Below are positions 16,403 through 24,942 of a DNA stretch of 26,990 nucleotides, piece by piece (the stretch's first letter is position 1; every line of letters starts with the position of its first letter). The notes under the pieces are model-generated. The model ran no database searches and was not told where the DNA came from. It saw only the letters and a list, made by a program, of their open reading frames with translations. A program made the translations under genes and the position numbers. Source of the DNA: Pseudomonadota bacterium (GTDB lineage: Bacteria > Pseudomonadota > Alphaproteobacteria > Sphingomonadales > Sphingomonadaceae); NCBI GenBank assembly GCA_963205285.1, contig CAUJJQ010000079.1:1-26990 (forward strand), written 5' to 3'.

Positions 16403-17448
16403 TGCACCGCGCTTATATACATCGCGCTCGTTCGGGGCCATTTACGATGATTGCGCTGGTCATCATCGGCTGGGCGATGGTTCGGAGCTTGTGGGTTGCG
16501 GCAAGCTGGCTGGCCACAGCCTCTGTGCCACATAGTCCGCCAATGCTGCCCGCCATCGCTGCCCCGATAGAGCGCCCAGCGGCGGCAATAGCAGCAGCGT
16601 CACCACAAAAAGATAGGGCGGTGCCATATTTGGCGCGGCGCGTGACAGTTATGCACCCCCCGGCAAAGCCCATGTCCACCGCATCGTGGGACGGGTTTAG
16701 CGCCGTGCAGCGCGCGCTGCTCCGCAGCGGGCCGCGTAGCTTTTATCGGCGCTCTGCCATAGCCCAAGCGCCCACTGACCTTCAAAGCCCGTTGGTATTT
16801 GGTACCGCGCGCACCCGGCCAACTCGCCAACGGTGGAGCATGTCTGCATGGGCGTTTTTCCGGCCAACAGCGCCGGTCCAACCAGGCAGCGGGCTTTATG
16901 GCGGCTCTCAGGCCGGCGCGCGCGCTGCCTATGCACTGGGGGATGGATGGCAAGCCTATGGTCGCCTGTCCGCCACGCCGGCCACTCGGGACAGTGCGGA
17001 GGGGGCGGTGGGGCTGGCGCTACGCCCATTGTCACACGTGCCGCTGACGCTGGCCGTCGAACGACGCATGCGCATTGCGGGTGCTGGGCGCAATGGCTTT
17101 GCGGCCTATGTCACCGGCGGGGTCAGCGACCTCCCCGCCCCGGCGCAATTTAGCATCGATGCTTATGGCGCAGCGGGTATTGTTGGCGCGTCGCGGCGCG
17201 ATGTTTTTGCCGAAGGTTTCTTGACCGCGCGGCGGCGGGTCGCCGACCTTGGGCCCGTGCGCCTTAATGCGGGGGCGGGTGTCTGGGGCGGGACGCAGAC
17301 CGGGATAAGTCGGCTCGATGTGGGGCCAAGCGTTGCCCTGCGCTGGGAGGGCGCGCCCTTCAGCCTTTCGCTCGACTGGCGGCAACGCATGGCGGGGAAC
17401 AGTGCGCCAGCGTCGGGGCCAGCGATTACGCTATCTGCTGACTTCTAA
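16402..17448 (+). CDS. NfrA-like outer-membrane beta-barrel protein
   Basis: A 348-residue protein coupled to the NfrB-like gene by a TGATG overlap. It starts with a basic segment and a hydrophobic helix (about 15-37), probably an uncleaved or long signal, followed by a Pro/Ala-rich linker. From about residue 125 it shows alternating amphipathic strands and ends in Phe (LSADF), as outer-membrane barrels do. Pieces such as GGSQAGARAAYALG, VERRMRIAGAGRNGFAAYVTGG, IDAYGAAGIVG and LDVGPSVALRW resemble the C-terminal domain of N4 adsorption protein A (NfrA). The TPR half of enteric NfrA is absent. It probably forms the outer-membrane part of a polysaccharide route with the NfrB-like enzyme. Its stop abuts that of the convergent ABC exporter with no gap. 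Confidence 0.72.
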   Translation: MHRAYIHRARSGPFTMIALVIIGWAMVRSLWVAASWLATASVPHSPPMLPAIAAPIERPAAAIAAASPQKDRAVPYLARRVTVMHPPAKPMSTASWDGFSAVQRALLRSGPRSFYRRSAIAQAPTDLQSPLVFGTARTRPTRQRWSMSAWAFFRPTAPVQPGSGLYGGSQAGARAAYALGDGWQAYGRLSATPATRDSAEGAVGLALRPLSHVPLTLAVERRMRIAGAGRNGFAAYVTGGVSDLPAPAQFSIDAYGAAGIVGASRRDVFAEGFLTARRRVADLGPVRLNAGAGVWGGTQTGISRLDVGPSVALRWEGAPFSLSLDWRQRMAGNSAPASGPAITLSADF

Positions 17449-19230
17449 CTATTTTCCGCCGTCAAATTGGAGCGCGGCGAGCCGGGCATAGAGGCCGCCC
17501 TTGGCCACCAATTCGTCGTGACGACCCTGTTCGACGATCCGCCCTGCATCCATGACGATGATGCGGTCCGCCGCGCGCACGGTCGCCAAACGGTGCGCGA
17601 TGACAATGGTGGTGCGTTGGTGCATCAGGGCATCGAGCGCGTCCTGCACCAATCGTTCGCTTTCCGCGTCGAGTGCGCTCGTCGCTTCGTCGAGCAGCAG
17701 TATCGGCGCACGGCGCAGCAACGCGCGGGCAATGGCGATGCGTTGCCGCTGGCCACCCGACAGCCGTGTTCCCGCTTCACCCAGAAATGTGTCGAGCCCT
17801 TCGGGCAGGTCGCGCAAGAAAGCACTGGCATTGGCAGCATCGGCAGCGGCCCAAATGTCGGCATCGCTCGCTTCCCATTGGCCATAGCGCAGATTGTCGC
17901 GCGCTGATGCTGCGAAAACCACGGTTTCCTGTGGGACCACCGCCATGCGCGCACGGACATCTGCCGGGTCGGCATCACGAATGTCCACCCCGTCGATGGA
18001 AATGTGGCCTGATTGGGGGTCATAAAAGCGCTGTGCCAATTGGAATAATGTCGTCTTGCCCGCACCTGACGGGCCGACAATCGCGCAGGTTTCATTGGCC
18101 GCAATGTCGAGCGTGAAATCATGCAGCGCCGATGTATCGGGGCGCGATGGATAGCGAAACTCCACCCCCTCAAAACGCAGTGTCCCCATGGCCGGGGGCA
18201 AAGTGACTGGCTTGGCAGGCGGCGCAATGGTCGGAACCGCGTTCAACAGTTCGGCGAGCCGTCCGGCGGCACCAGCGCCGCGAATCAAATCGCCATAAAC
18301 CTCTGTCAGAGCGCCAAAGGCTCCGGCGACGAAACCGCCGGTCAAAACAAAAGCGGCGAGCGTGCCGACACTGATCCGCCCGCCCGCGACTTGCCATGCA
18401 CCATACCACAGCAGGCAGACGATGCCGCCAAAGATCAGCGCGATGACCGCCGTCGTCATCAATGCGCGGATGGAAATGCGCCGTTTGGCGGCGGCAAAAG
18501 TGCGTTCGGCGGCATCGGCGAACCGCTCACCCTCCCGCGACTCCTGACCAAAGCCCTGGACGATCTTCATCGCCCCCAAAACTTCGGTCGTCATCGCGCC
18601 GACGTCGGCCACCCTGTCCTGACTGGCTCTAGAAAGCGCCTGCAACCGCCGTCCGACAAGGATAATCGGCAATATGCACAGCGGGATGCCGATCAAAATG
18701 AAACCCGCCATTTTGGGCGATAGGTAGAATAAATAGGCGATGCCACCGATGCCGGTTACCAGATTGCGCAGCGCGACCGAAATGGTGGTGCCGACCACCA
18801 CTTCGATAATAGATGTATCGGCGGTCATCCGGCTGGCGATTTCGCTCGGCCGATTATCCTCAAAAAAAGCAGGGGCTTGGCGCAGCAAATTGCGCTGCAC
18901 CGCGCGGCGCACATCAGCCACGACCCGTTCGCCGAGCCAGGATACGAAATAGAAACGCACGCTGGTCGCCAGCGCGAGGAGCAGGACAATACCCAGCAAA
19001 ATGTGAAAATAATGGTCGATTGCCGCCAAATTGCCGGTGGCAAATCCGCGATCTATCACCAAGCGAAAGCCCGCCGGGATCGACAAGGTGGCGGTCGACG
19101 AACCGATAAGCCCCAAAATCGCCAGCCCGATTTGCAGCGGGTATCGCCGCGCTGCATCCCAAACCATGTGGAGGGAGGCTAGCTTGCGTTGGCTGGGTGC
19201 GGTGGGCGGAGTGGGCACAGGGTCAGGCAT
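17449..19230 (-). CDS. MsbA-like ABC exporter (fused membrane and ATPase domains)
   Basis: A 593-residue half-transporter of the ABCB/MsbA type that would work as a homodimer in the inner membrane. The N-terminal type I exporter domain with six helices spans about 25-315. The ATPase domain follows with Walker A GPSGAGKTT (about 383-391), a Q-loop VVPQET, the signature LSGGQRQRIAIARALLR, Walker B ILLLDEATSALD and the switch histidine in IVIAHRLAT. Substrate cannot be inferred: lipid A, lipids or drugs are all exported by this group. The ATG at 19230 is preferred to the TTG at 19251. It is convergent with the NfrA-like gene and divergent from the PHB depolymerase gene. Confidence 0.92.
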   Translation of the reverse strand: MPDPVPTPPTAPSQRKLASLHMVWDAARRYPLQIGLAILGLIGSSTATLSIPAGFRLVIDRGFATGNLAAIDHYFHILLGIVLLLALATSVRFYFVSWLGERVVADVRRAVQRNLLRQAPAFFEDNRPSEIASRMTADTSIIEVVVGTTISVALRNLVTGIGGIAYLFYLSPKMAGFILIGIPLCILPIILVGRRLQALSRASQDRVADVGAMTTEVLGAMKIVQGFGQESREGERFADAAERTFAAAKRRISIRALMTTAVIALIFGGIVCLLWYGAWQVAGGRISVGTLAAFVLTGGFVAGAFGALTEVYGDLIRGAGAAGRLAELLNAVPTIAPPAKPVTLPPAMGTLRFEGVEFRYPSRPDTSALHDFTLDIAANETCAIVGPSGAGKTTLFQLAQRFYDPQSGHISIDGVDIRDADPADVRARMAVVPQETVVFAASARDNLRYGQWEASDADIWAAADAANASAFLRDLPEGLDTFLGEAGTRLSGGQRQRIAIARALLRRAPILLLDEATSALDAESERLVQDALDALMHQRTTIVIAHRLATVRAADRIIVMDAGRIVEQGRHDELVAKGGLYARLAALQFDGGK

Positions 19231-19412
19231 CGGCAGCAGCGCTAGCAGCAAGCGGGCATTACCGGCAAGGGGGCGCTAACTTCACGCCCTTTGAAGTGAA
19301 TACAAGGTCAGAATCCTTGATCTTTCCCGCGCGGCGCGCATTTTCATGCTTTCCCCTAGCGTACACCCCTGCAGCCTTCGCCTTTCCCGCCGGTAAACCG
19401 GCGCGGCTATTG

Positions 19413-19431
19413 CATGTTGCGCTGCAACATG
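19413..19431. promoter_or_regulatory. Palindrome upstream of the PHB depolymerase gene
   Basis: CATGTTGC (19413-19420) and GCAACATG (19424-19431) form a perfect inverted repeat around GCT, 40 bp before the gene start. TTGC...GCAA palindromes with TGC/GCA steps resemble binding sites of PhaR, the repressor of granule genes. The link is an inference from the motif and its position. Confidence 0.5.
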
Positions 19432-19471
19432 GCAGCAGGGTGCAAAGCCACAGCAAAGGTGGTGCAGGGGA

Positions 19472-20698
19472 ATGACCTTTATGCTCTATTTCGCGCACGA
19501 TATGCAGCGTGCCATGCTTGCCGGGGCCAGCCGTTGGGCCGATGCGACGGCCAATTTCATCGGCACCATCCCCACCCCCTTCAACTATGCTTTTGGCGGA
19601 CCGACAGCGGCGAGCGCGCTCGACGTTTTTGCCCATGCCAGCGCGCCGCGCGGCAAGCCCAAATTTAGCCTTGATAGCGTAGAAGTCGGCGGAAAAACTC
19701 TGCCGGTCAGTGAAAGCGTGGAGGCACGCAAACCCTTTGGCCAGCTCAAACATTTCAGCCATGCGGCCAATGCGGATGCACCCAAATTATTGATCGTCGC
19801 GCCAATGTCCGGCCATTTTGCGACTCTGCTGCGCGGTACGGTCGAACGGATGCTGCCGGACCATAATGTCTGGATTACCGATTGGCGCGATGCGCGCGAC
19901 GTGCCGTTGACCGGCGGCGGTTTCGACCTTGAATCCTATATCGATTATATCATCGAATGGCTCGAACATATCGGGCCGGATGCGCATATGTTGGCGGTTT
20001 GCCAGCCGTCGGTGCCTGCCTATGCCGCAGCGGCGATCATGGGGGCAAACAGCCACCCGTGCCGCCCCAAATCGCTGACCATGATGGGCGGGCCGATCGA
20101 CACGCGTGAAGCGCCGACCGCGGTCAACGACCATGCGACGGGCAAGCCGCATGATTGGTTCATCCACAATGTCATCGCCACCGTGCCGCCCTATTATCGC
20201 GGGGCCGGACGGCGGGTGTATCCCGGCTTTCTGCAATTGTCGGGATTTATGTCGATGAACCTTGGCAACCATATGGTGAGCCATTGGCACATGTTTTCCG
20301 ATCTGGTCGCCGGTGATGGCGAAAGTGCGGAAAAACATATGGAATTTTATGATGAATATCGGTCGGTTTGTGACATGACCGCCGAATTTTATCTACAGAC
20401 GGTGGATACGGTGTTCCAGCGCCATCTGCTGCCGCGCGGGCTGTTCAATTATCGCGGACGGTTGGTTGACCCCGCAGCGATACGGGATACCGCATTGCTC
20501 GCCATAGAGGGGGAGCGGGACGATATTTCGGGCATAGGCCAGACACGCGCCGCTTTGACACTGGCCAGTGGACTGGACGATGCCAAGAAACAATATTATC
20601 TTGCCGAAGGGGTTGGCCATTACGGCATTTTCAACGGCAGCAAATGGCGCGACGTCATCGCACCGGTGGTTGAAAAGCTGATTCAGGACAATCTTTAA
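19472..20698 (+). CDS. phaZ: Intracellular polyhydroxyalkanoate (PHB) depolymerase
   Basis: This enzyme hydrolyses stored PHB in cytoplasmic granules to 3-hydroxybutyrate units. The 408-residue protein fits the intracellular PhaZ family: an N-terminal segment like LYFAHDMQRAMLAGASRWAD, IVAPMSGHFATLLRGTVE, ITDWRDARDVP, the nucleophile Cys177 in VCQPSVP in place of a lipase-box serine, EGERDDISGIGQT for the aspartate, and GVGHYGIFNGSKW for the histidine. ATG 19472 sits almost on top of an AGGGG box. The ATG at 19481 is better spaced from it (about 10 nt) and may be the true start. A PhaR-like palindrome lies upstream. No phaC or phasin gene is in the window. Its last four bases overlap the end of the convergent transporter gene. 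Confidence 0.93.
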   Translation: MTFMLYFAHDMQRAMLAGASRWADATANFIGTIPTPFNYAFGGPTAASALDVFAHASAPRGKPKFSLDSVEVGGKTLPVSESVEARKPFGQLKHFSHAANADAPKLLIVAPMSGHFATLLRGTVERMLPDHNVWITDWRDARDVPLTGGGFDLESYIDYIIEWLEHIGPDAHMLAVCQPSVPAYAAAAIMGANSHPCRPKSLTMMGGPIDTREAPTAVNDHATGKPHDWFIHNVIATVPPYYRGAGRRVYPGFLQLSGFMSMNLGNHMVSHWHMFSDLVAGDGESAEKHMEFYDEYRSVCDMTAEFYLQTVDTVFQRHLLPRGLFNYRGRLVDPAAIRDTALLAIEGERDDISGIGQTRAALTLASGLDDAKKQYYLAEGVGHYGIFNGSKWRDVIAPVVEKLIQDNL

Positions 20699-21627
20699 AC
20701 ATAAAGCTCCTCCACCTGTCCGACTTGCGGACGGGCCGAGGCGCGGGCGGCGATGATGCAGCCGGTGATGATGAGCGCGGTGCCGACCAATAATGGTGGG
20801 TGCAGCGTCTCTGCAAAAAATATCCAGCCGCACAGCGCCGCCCAGACAAAGGCGCTATATTCCACGGGGATGAGGATTTGTGCCTCGGCCCGCGCATAGG
20901 CCCAGCTCATGATAAACAGCGATGCGACGGCGAGCAGCGCCGCCAACCCCAGTATCGGCCATAGCGCCGGGGTCGCGGGGGTGAGCCACCTTGGCGCAAA
21001 CAGGCCGAGGCAAAAAATAACGGTCAGCGTCTGAAAAAAGGCTATTTCTGCGGGGTCGGCGGCCTGTGCCTGCTGCCGCGCGAGGATGAGGTTATAGGCA
21101 AATAGCATCGCTGAGGCAACGGCTGCCGCCACCCCCCAGATGGCGCGCGCATCATGTTGCGGCAGTCCGCCGCCAAAGCGCCCCCACAAAATCACCCCCA
21201 CCCCCACAAGGCCGAGCACCGACGCAAATATCGCCGCCCGCCCCACGCGTTCGCCCAGCAATATTGCCGCGAGATAGAGCGCGAGGAGCGGCGCGATAAA
21301 GGTGAGCGCGATTGCCTCGGCGAGCGGCAGGACGGTGATGGACCAGAAAAACAGCCAGCCCATCAATGATACAATGAAGCCGCGCCAGATGTGGAGGCGC
21401 ATGATCGCGCGCCCCGGCCATGGCGCGCGCGATGCAAGCCACACCGCCCCGCTCAACCCCGCGCCGATCAGATTGCGCCAGACCATCGCGCTATAGGCAC
21501 CCATGGCCAGCGCCAGATGCTTCATCGCGGCATCCATCAGCGAAAAAAGCGCAACACCGATGCACGCCGCGACAAAGGCAGCAAGCGGACGGGCCGCTAT
21601 AGTGCGCAGGGGTGGGGGCGGGGGCAT
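20695..21627 (-). CDS. EamA-family (DMT superfamily) transporter
   Basis: A 310-residue inner-membrane protein with ten hydrophobic helices in two EamA repeats, about 15-145 and 165-292. Segments such as FSLMDAAMKHLA, VWRNLIGAG, LPLAEAIALTFIAPLLALYLAAILLGERVG and PVEYSAFVWAALCGWIFFAETL are typical of drug/metabolite transporters. The substrate is not readable from sequence. It lies 45 bp downstream of the dehydratase gene on the same strand and is probably the last gene of the acyl-CoA operon, so export of an acid or overflow product of that pathway is conceivable. The C-terminal end is short and acidic. Its stop overlaps that of phaZ. Confidence 0.88.
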   Translation of the reverse strand: MPPPPPLRTIAARPLAAFVAACIGVALFSLMDAAMKHLALAMGAYSAMVWRNLIGAGLSGAVWLASRAPWPGRAIMRLHIWRGFIVSLMGWLFFWSITVLPLAEAIALTFIAPLLALYLAAILLGERVGRAAIFASVLGLVGVGVILWGRFGGGLPQHDARAIWGVAAAVASAMLFAYNLILARQQAQAADPAEIAFFQTLTVIFCLGLFAPRWLTPATPALWPILGLAALLAVASLFIMSWAYARAEAQILIPVEYSAFVWAALCGWIFFAETLHPPLLVGTALIITGCIIAARASARPQVGQVEELYV

Positions 21628-21672
21628 AGGCTGGGCATAGTGACGTTCGCGGCAAGTTGAAAGTGCCCGCTC

Positions 21673-22548
21673 TTAGCCAGGACTCGCCTCCGCCCGCATC
21701 GCCATTGCACCATCCGGTCCCAGCGCGCCGAGCGCAATGTCCGCGCCCTCGCGCCGCGCGACGAGGGTTAATGCCTCACCGCAAAAGGCAGGGGACTGCC
21801 CGCGAAAGGCAAAGCGCGCTATGGCACCAAAACGCTGCGTCGCGAATTGCAGCAACAGGCTGGCGGTCAGCGGGCCGTGGACGACCAGCCCGGCATAACC
21901 CTCCACATCGCGGGCATAGGGCGCGTCATAATGGATGCGGTGGCTGTTAAAGGTAAGCGCGGAATATCGGAATAATTGGGGGCTATCGGGCGTCAGCACC
22001 AGATGTTCGTCCCATGCGCCCGCCGCCACATCGGCAGCGCCCGCGCGCGGGGCAATGAAGGCAGGCGCGGCGGTATTTGCGGCGCGATAGACCAATGTCT
22101 GCACCTCGCGCACCGCGATGCTGCCCTCCGCAAAGCTGGCATGTTCGACATCGACAAAGGCGAGTGCACCGCTCGCCCCGTTTTTTTCGCTGATCGACAA
22201 TATCGTCGATGTCCGGCGGATTGCCGCCCCAACCGCAATCGGCGCGACAAATTCGACCTTGCTCGACGCCCACATACGGCGCGGCAGCGCGATGGGGGGC
22301 AGGAATGCATCTACCACATCGCGGTTATCTTCTGCCTTTCCCGTCGGCAGGCCGACGCGGCGGGGGTGCCCATCCTCCCCCAATGCGTCCATCGGCGCAT
22401 CTGGCAGGCACAGGCACCAATGGATGCCGGGCAGAGGTTCGTCACCGGCAGGCGCATTTAACGTCGCGCGGTGGCGCGCGACCAGCCCTGCGGTCAGCAC
22501 ATCATGGCGTGTTTCGCTGCGCCCAACCCAATCCTGCCAATCGCCCAT
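21673..22548 (-). CDS. FAS1-like/MaoC-type acyl-CoA dehydratase (mesaconyl-C4-CoA hydratase-like)
   Basis: A 291-residue double-hotdog hydratase. The N-terminal half is a FAS1-like dehydratase domain (MGDWQDWVGRSETRHDVLTA, and RRMWASSKVEFVAPI). The C-terminal half carries the catalytic hotdog signature RYSALTFNSHRIHYDAPYA followed by VEGYAGLVVHGPLTASLL, where the Asn-Ser-His and Asp residues are the hydratase active site. Such proteins reversibly hydrate enoyl- or mesaconyl-type CoA esters, and the exact substrate is open. The ATG at 22548 overlaps the stop of the upstream acyl-CoA dehydrogenase gene by one base and has a GAGGAG ribosome-binding site, so it is preferred over the TTG three bases earlier. 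Confidence 0.85.
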   Translation of the reverse strand: MGDWQDWVGRSETRHDVLTAGLVARHRATLNAPAGDEPLPGIHWCLCLPDAPMDALGEDGHPRRVGLPTGKAEDNRDVVDAFLPPIALPRRMWASSKVEFVAPIAVGAAIRRTSTILSISEKNGASGALAFVDVEHASFAEGSIAVREVQTLVYRAANTAAPAFIAPRAGAADVAAGAWDEHLVLTPDSPQLFRYSALTFNSHRIHYDAPYARDVEGYAGLVVHGPLTASLLLQFATQRFGAIARFAFRGQSPAFCGEALTLVARREGADIALGALGPDGAMAMRAEASPG

Positions 22549-23717
22549 CAATAACTCCTCGGCAGACCCAGAACATGTTCGGCAACAAAGGACAGGATCA
22601 TATTGGTGCTGATCGGTGCCACTTGGTAGAGGCGGGTTTCGCGAAACTTGCGTTCAATGTCATATTCGGCGGCAAAGCCAAAGCCGCCAAAGGTCTGGAT
22701 GGCCGCTTCGCCCGCCGCCCAACTGGCTTCGGCGGCGAGCATTTTGGCCATATTCGCCTCCGCCCCACAATTTTCGCCCGCGCTATATTTGGCGATGCCG
22801 TCCGCCACCAACAGCTCCGCCGCGCGCATCTGCGCATAGGCACGGGCAATCGGAAATTGTACCCCCTGATTTTGGCCGATCGGGCGGTCAAAGAGCACGC
22901 GTTCCTTGGCATATTGGCTGGCGCGTTCGATAAAAAATTTGGCATCGCCGACGCATTCTGCCGCAATCAGCAACCGTTCGGCGTTCATGCCGGAAAGAAT
23001 ATAGCGAAACCCCTTGCCCGCATCGCCGATCATATTGGCAGCGGGCACGCGCATATTGTCGAAAAATACCGCTGTTGTTGCATGGTTCATCATTGTGTCG
23101 ATGGGGTGGATGGTCATTGTCCCCGCCGCGCGCGCCGCCGCCATATCGACGATGAATACCGACAATCCGTCGGTTCGGCTCGCCGCCTCCTCACGTGGGG
23201 TCGTGCGCGCCAGCAATATCATCAAATCGCTATGTTCGGCGCGGCTCGTCCAGATTTTCTGGCCGTTGATGACATAGTCATCGCCATCGCGCCGTGCGCT
23301 GGTTTTCAGCGATAATGTGTCGGTGCCGCTGGTTGGTTCGGTGACGCCAAATGCCTGCAGGCGTAATTTGCCGCTGGCGATACGGGGCAGATATTGCGCC
23401 TTTTGCGCGTCGCTGCCGTGGCGCAGCAGCGTGCCCATGACGTACATTTGCGCGTGGCATGCCCCGCCATTGCCGCCCTGCAGTTGGATTTCTTCCAATA
23501 TCGCGGCAGCAGCGGCGAGCGGCAGGCCAGCCCCGCCATAGGCTTCGGGGATCAGCGCGGCGAGATAGCCTGCATCGCCCAATGCCTGAACAAATTCAGC
23601 CGGATAGGCGCGTGCCTTGTCCTTTTCCTGCCAATAGCTGCCGGGGAACGCCGCACACAGCTTTGCCACTTCGGTGCGGATGTCGGCATAGGGGCCGCTG
23701 GGTGCAAAAAGCGTCAT
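22548..23717 (-). CDS. Acyl-CoA dehydrogenase, second in operon
   Basis: A 389-residue FAD enzyme that oxidises an acyl-CoA to the 2-enoyl-CoA and hands electrons to ETF. The fold markers are present: GVTEPTSGTD (about 124-133), NGQKIWTSRAEHSDLMILLAR, and the C-terminal FGGFGFAAEYDIERKFRE. The usual late YEGT glutamate is missing (LYQVAPISTN stands there). The glutamate at 247 in GMNAERLL sits where isovaleryl-CoA and long-chain dehydrogenases carry their catalytic base, so the enzyme is probably active with that alternative base. Its start overlaps the thiolase stop (ATGA), and its stop overlaps the dehydratase start. The substrate may be a branched or long acyl-CoA. Confidence 0.92.
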   Translation of the reverse strand: MTLFAPSGPYADIRTEVAKLCAAFPGSYWQEKDKARAYPAEFVQALGDAGYLAALIPEAYGGAGLPLAAAAAILEEIQLQGGNGGACHAQMYVMGTLLRHGSDAQKAQYLPRIASGKLRLQAFGVTEPTSGTDTLSLKTSARRDGDDYVINGQKIWTSRAEHSDLMILLARTTPREEAASRTDGLSVFIVDMAAARAAGTMTIHPIDTMMNHATTAVFFDNMRVPAANMIGDAGKGFRYILSGMNAERLLIAAECVGDAKFFIERASQYAKERVLFDRPIGQNQGVQFPIARAYAQMRAAELLVADGIAKYSAGENCGAEANMAKMLAAEASWAAGEAAIQTFGGFGFAAEYDIERKFRETRLYQVAPISTNMILSFVAEHVLGLPRSY

Positions 23718-24931
23718 GCCGCGCGCTCAAAAATGGCGGCAATACCCTGTCCGCCGCCAATGCACATGGTTTCGAGCGCATAGCGCCCCTGCCGCCGCGT
23801 CAGTTCATGCGCCATATCGGCAAGGATGCGTCCACCCGTCGCGCCAATCGGGTGGCCGAGCGATATGCCCGAACCATTGACGTTGAGCATATCCATCCGG
23901 CTGTCGTCCTCCCCCCAACCCCAGCCTTTGAGCACCGCGAGCACTTGGGGCGCAAAGGCTTCGTTGAGTTCGACAAGGTCTATATCGCCCCAGCCCAACC
24001 CGCTGCGCGCGAACAGGCGCTCGGTCGCGGGCACCGGGCCAATGCCCATGCGCGCCGGGTCGCAACCCGCCGCGGCCCAGCCGGTAAACCAGAGCAGGGG
24101 GGTGAGGCTGAGTTCGGCAACCTTTTCCTCTGCCACCACCAGACAGGCGGCCGCTGCATCATTCTGCTGGCTGGCGTTTCCGGCCGTGACCACCCCGCCC
24201 TCCAACGGCTTAAGCGCGCCCAAGCTTTCCATCGTCGCATCGGCGCGTATCCCCTCATCGCGCGCAAAGCGGACGGGTTCACCGCGTTTTTGCGGTACGA
24301 GCAGGGGGACAAGCTGCGCGTCAAATTTACCCGCTTCCCATGCGGCATGGGCGCGGCTGTGGCTGCGCAGCGCATAGGCGTCGGCAGCTTCGCGGCTGAT
24401 GCCATAATCGCGCGCCAGATTTTCTGCTGTCTCGATCATCCCTGAAATGACGCCGAAGCGTTCGACCGGCTGGCTCATCAACCGGCCGCGCGTCAACCGG
24501 TCATGCAGCGTGACATTGCCCGCGCGCACCCCGCGCCTCAGATCGACCGTATAATGTTCGACGTTCGACATGGATTCGCAGCCACCGGCTACGACAACAT
24601 CGGTTGCGCCAGATTGCACCATCATTGCGGCATTGATGATCGCCTGCAGTCCAGAACCGCAGCGCCGGTCGAGTTGATAGCCGGGGACGTCCAGCGGCAA
24701 TCCAGCGGCCAGCCATGCCCAGTGGCCGATCGCCGGCGCTTCGGCATTGCCATATCCTTGCGCGAAAATGACATCATCGACCCGCGCAGGGTCAATGGCG
24801 CTGCGCGTCATCAGCGCGCGCAAAATCTCCGCCCCCAAGTCGCCGGGGGTTAGGGTCGATAATGCGCCGCCGAATTTACCGACGGCGGTGCGTAATGGCA
24901 TGCAAATGGCGGCACGGCGCAACATGGGCAT
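23714..24931 (-). CDS. Thiolase (acetyl-CoA acyltransferase)
   Basis: A 405-residue thiolase that cleaves 3-oxoacyl-CoA with CoA, or condenses two acyl-CoAs. The catalytic set is complete: nucleophile Cys91 in DRRCGSGLQAI, NEAFAP, His360 in GHPIGATGGR, and Cys390 in CIGGGQG. The length and the LRTAVGKFGGAL N-terminus are normal for the degradative and acetoacetyl-CoA groups, which cannot be told apart here. An AAGGAA box lies before the start, 11 bases after the first acyl-CoA dehydrogenase gene, and its stop overlaps the second one. It supplies the last step of the beta-oxidation-like set encoded by this operon. Confidence 0.94.
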   Translation of the reverse strand: MPMLRRAAICMPLRTAVGKFGGALSTLTPGDLGAEILRALMTRSAIDPARVDDVIFAQGYGNAEAPAIGHWAWLAAGLPLDVPGYQLDRRCGSGLQAIINAAMMVQSGATDVVVAGGCESMSNVEHYTVDLRRGVRAGNVTLHDRLTRGRLMSQPVERFGVISGMIETAENLARDYGISREAADAYALRSHSRAHAAWEAGKFDAQLVPLLVPQKRGEPVRFARDEGIRADATMESLGALKPLEGGVVTAGNASQQNDAAAACLVVAEEKVAELSLTPLLWFTGWAAAGCDPARMGIGPVPATERLFARSGLGWGDIDLVELNEAFAPQVLAVLKGWGWGEDDSRMDMLNVNGSGISLGHPIGATGGRILADMAHELTRRQGRYALETMCIGGGQGIAAIFERAA

Positions 24932-24942
24932 TGATATATTCC

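Noticed and set aside
22548..23717. Acyl-CoA dehydrogenase inactive because YEGT glutamate is missing
   Set aside because: Isovaleryl- and long-chain enzymes use a glutamate in the helix that here carries Glu247, so the protein is probably active.
22209..24445. Plus-strand frames of over 300 codons across the acyl-CoA dehydrogenase and thiolase genes
   Set aside because: They are shadows of strongly conserved minus-strand genes, with Arg/Pro/His-rich translations and no ribosome-binding site or motif.
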